NCBI GenBank assembly: GCA_008933525.1
Contig: WBUV01000248.1
Span: 1-5,519, forward strand
Origin: Bacteroidales bacterium
Lineage (GTDB): Bacteria > Bacteroidota > Bacteroidia > Bacteroidales > Tenuifilaceae
Length of the DNA: 5,519 nt
Direction of reading: 5' to 3'
This document shows positions 5,334 through 5,519 of the stretch, in pieces; the stretch's first letter is position 1, and each line of letters opens with the position of its first letter. A program made the position numbers and the translations under genes. The notes below the pieces were generated by a model, which ran no database searches, was not told the DNA's origin, and saw only the letters and a program-made list of their open reading frames with translations.

Positions 5334-5486
5334 AAGTTATAATTTGTAGTTAAAGTTTACATAAGTTTTGTAATACTAATTTAGTAATTTGCTTTTTATA
5401 AACCTCCATAATGTTATAAAACATGATTACAAGAGTCTTGCGTGGGGCTATCTACAAGTATTGTTGGTAGTTGAACCTATGCATTG

Positions 5487-5514
5487 TTAATATGAATATT
5501 TTTAATGTGAATAT
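5487..5514. repeat. Short imperfect direct repeat in the terminal intergenic region
   Basis: TTAATATGAATAT (5487-5499) and TTAATGTGAATAT (5502-5514) are 13-base direct repeats differing at one position, with a 15-base period. The surrounding 186 bases (5334-5519) contain no gene that I can support. The repeat could be a pair of protein-binding sites or simple AT-rich noise. Confidence 0.3.
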
Positions 5515-5519
5515 AGATC

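Noticed and set aside
5411..5424. Small hairpin ATGTT-ATAA-AACAT upstream of the FG-GAP lipoprotein gene
   Set aside because: Five A/T-rich pairs are too weak to call a regulatory structure without further support.

Overview
The window most likely comes from a Bacteroidota bacterium. The base composition is AT-rich. Genes start without Shine-Dalgarno sequences, behind A-rich leaders. Two promoters carry the Bacteroidota-type -7 box TAnnTTTG. One of the two predicted lipoproteins has a cysteine followed by an acidic cluster, as is common for surface-exposed Bacteroidota lipoproteins. The closest relatives I recognise for the proteins are also of that kind. No rRNA, tRNA, CRISPR array, transposase or integrase is visible.

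Layout. Bases 2-40 hold a promoter/operator followed by a SPL-like radical SAM gene (123-989, +). A small stand-alone GNAT of the COG2388 type follows (1084-1386, +). Next is a tight three-gene cluster: an SRPBCC/START-like protein (1467-1910), a VOC/glyoxalase-fold protein (1918-2301) and a TolB-like beta-propeller lipoprotein (2308-3270), with gaps of 7 and 6 bp, closed by a hairpin at 3286-3321. A second copy of the promoter/operator (3375-3413) precedes a YoaP-type gene, a GNAT domain fused to a thioredoxin-like domain (3432-4205, +). A perfect 19-bp inverted repeat at 4304-4346 separates it from a convergent gene (4368-5333, -) for a lipoprotein of six FG-GAP/VCBS-type calcium-loop repeats. 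The final 186 bases (5334-5519) hold no recognisable gene. They contain the upstream region of the lipoprotein gene, without a canonical -7 box on that strand, and a short imperfect direct repeat near the end.

The most interesting signal is regulatory. A 39-bp block is present twice (2-40 and 3375-3413), with 35 of 39 positions identical and no gaps. It contains an inverted repeat TGACA-N6-TGTCA, extended to 7-bp arms in the second copy, 11 bases upstream of a TAnnTTTG box. It precedes the radical SAM gene and the YoaP-type gene, which suggests that these two otherwise unrelated enzymes are controlled by the same DNA-binding regulator, which is not encoded in this window. The set of small accessory enzymes here (two GNATs, SRPBCC, VOC, radical SAM) looks like a stress or small-molecule-response neighbourhood, but no substrate can be named from sequence.

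Two gene starts should be placed downstream of the longest open frame. The VOC protein should start at the ATG at 1918 and the YoaP-type protein at the ATG at 3432.
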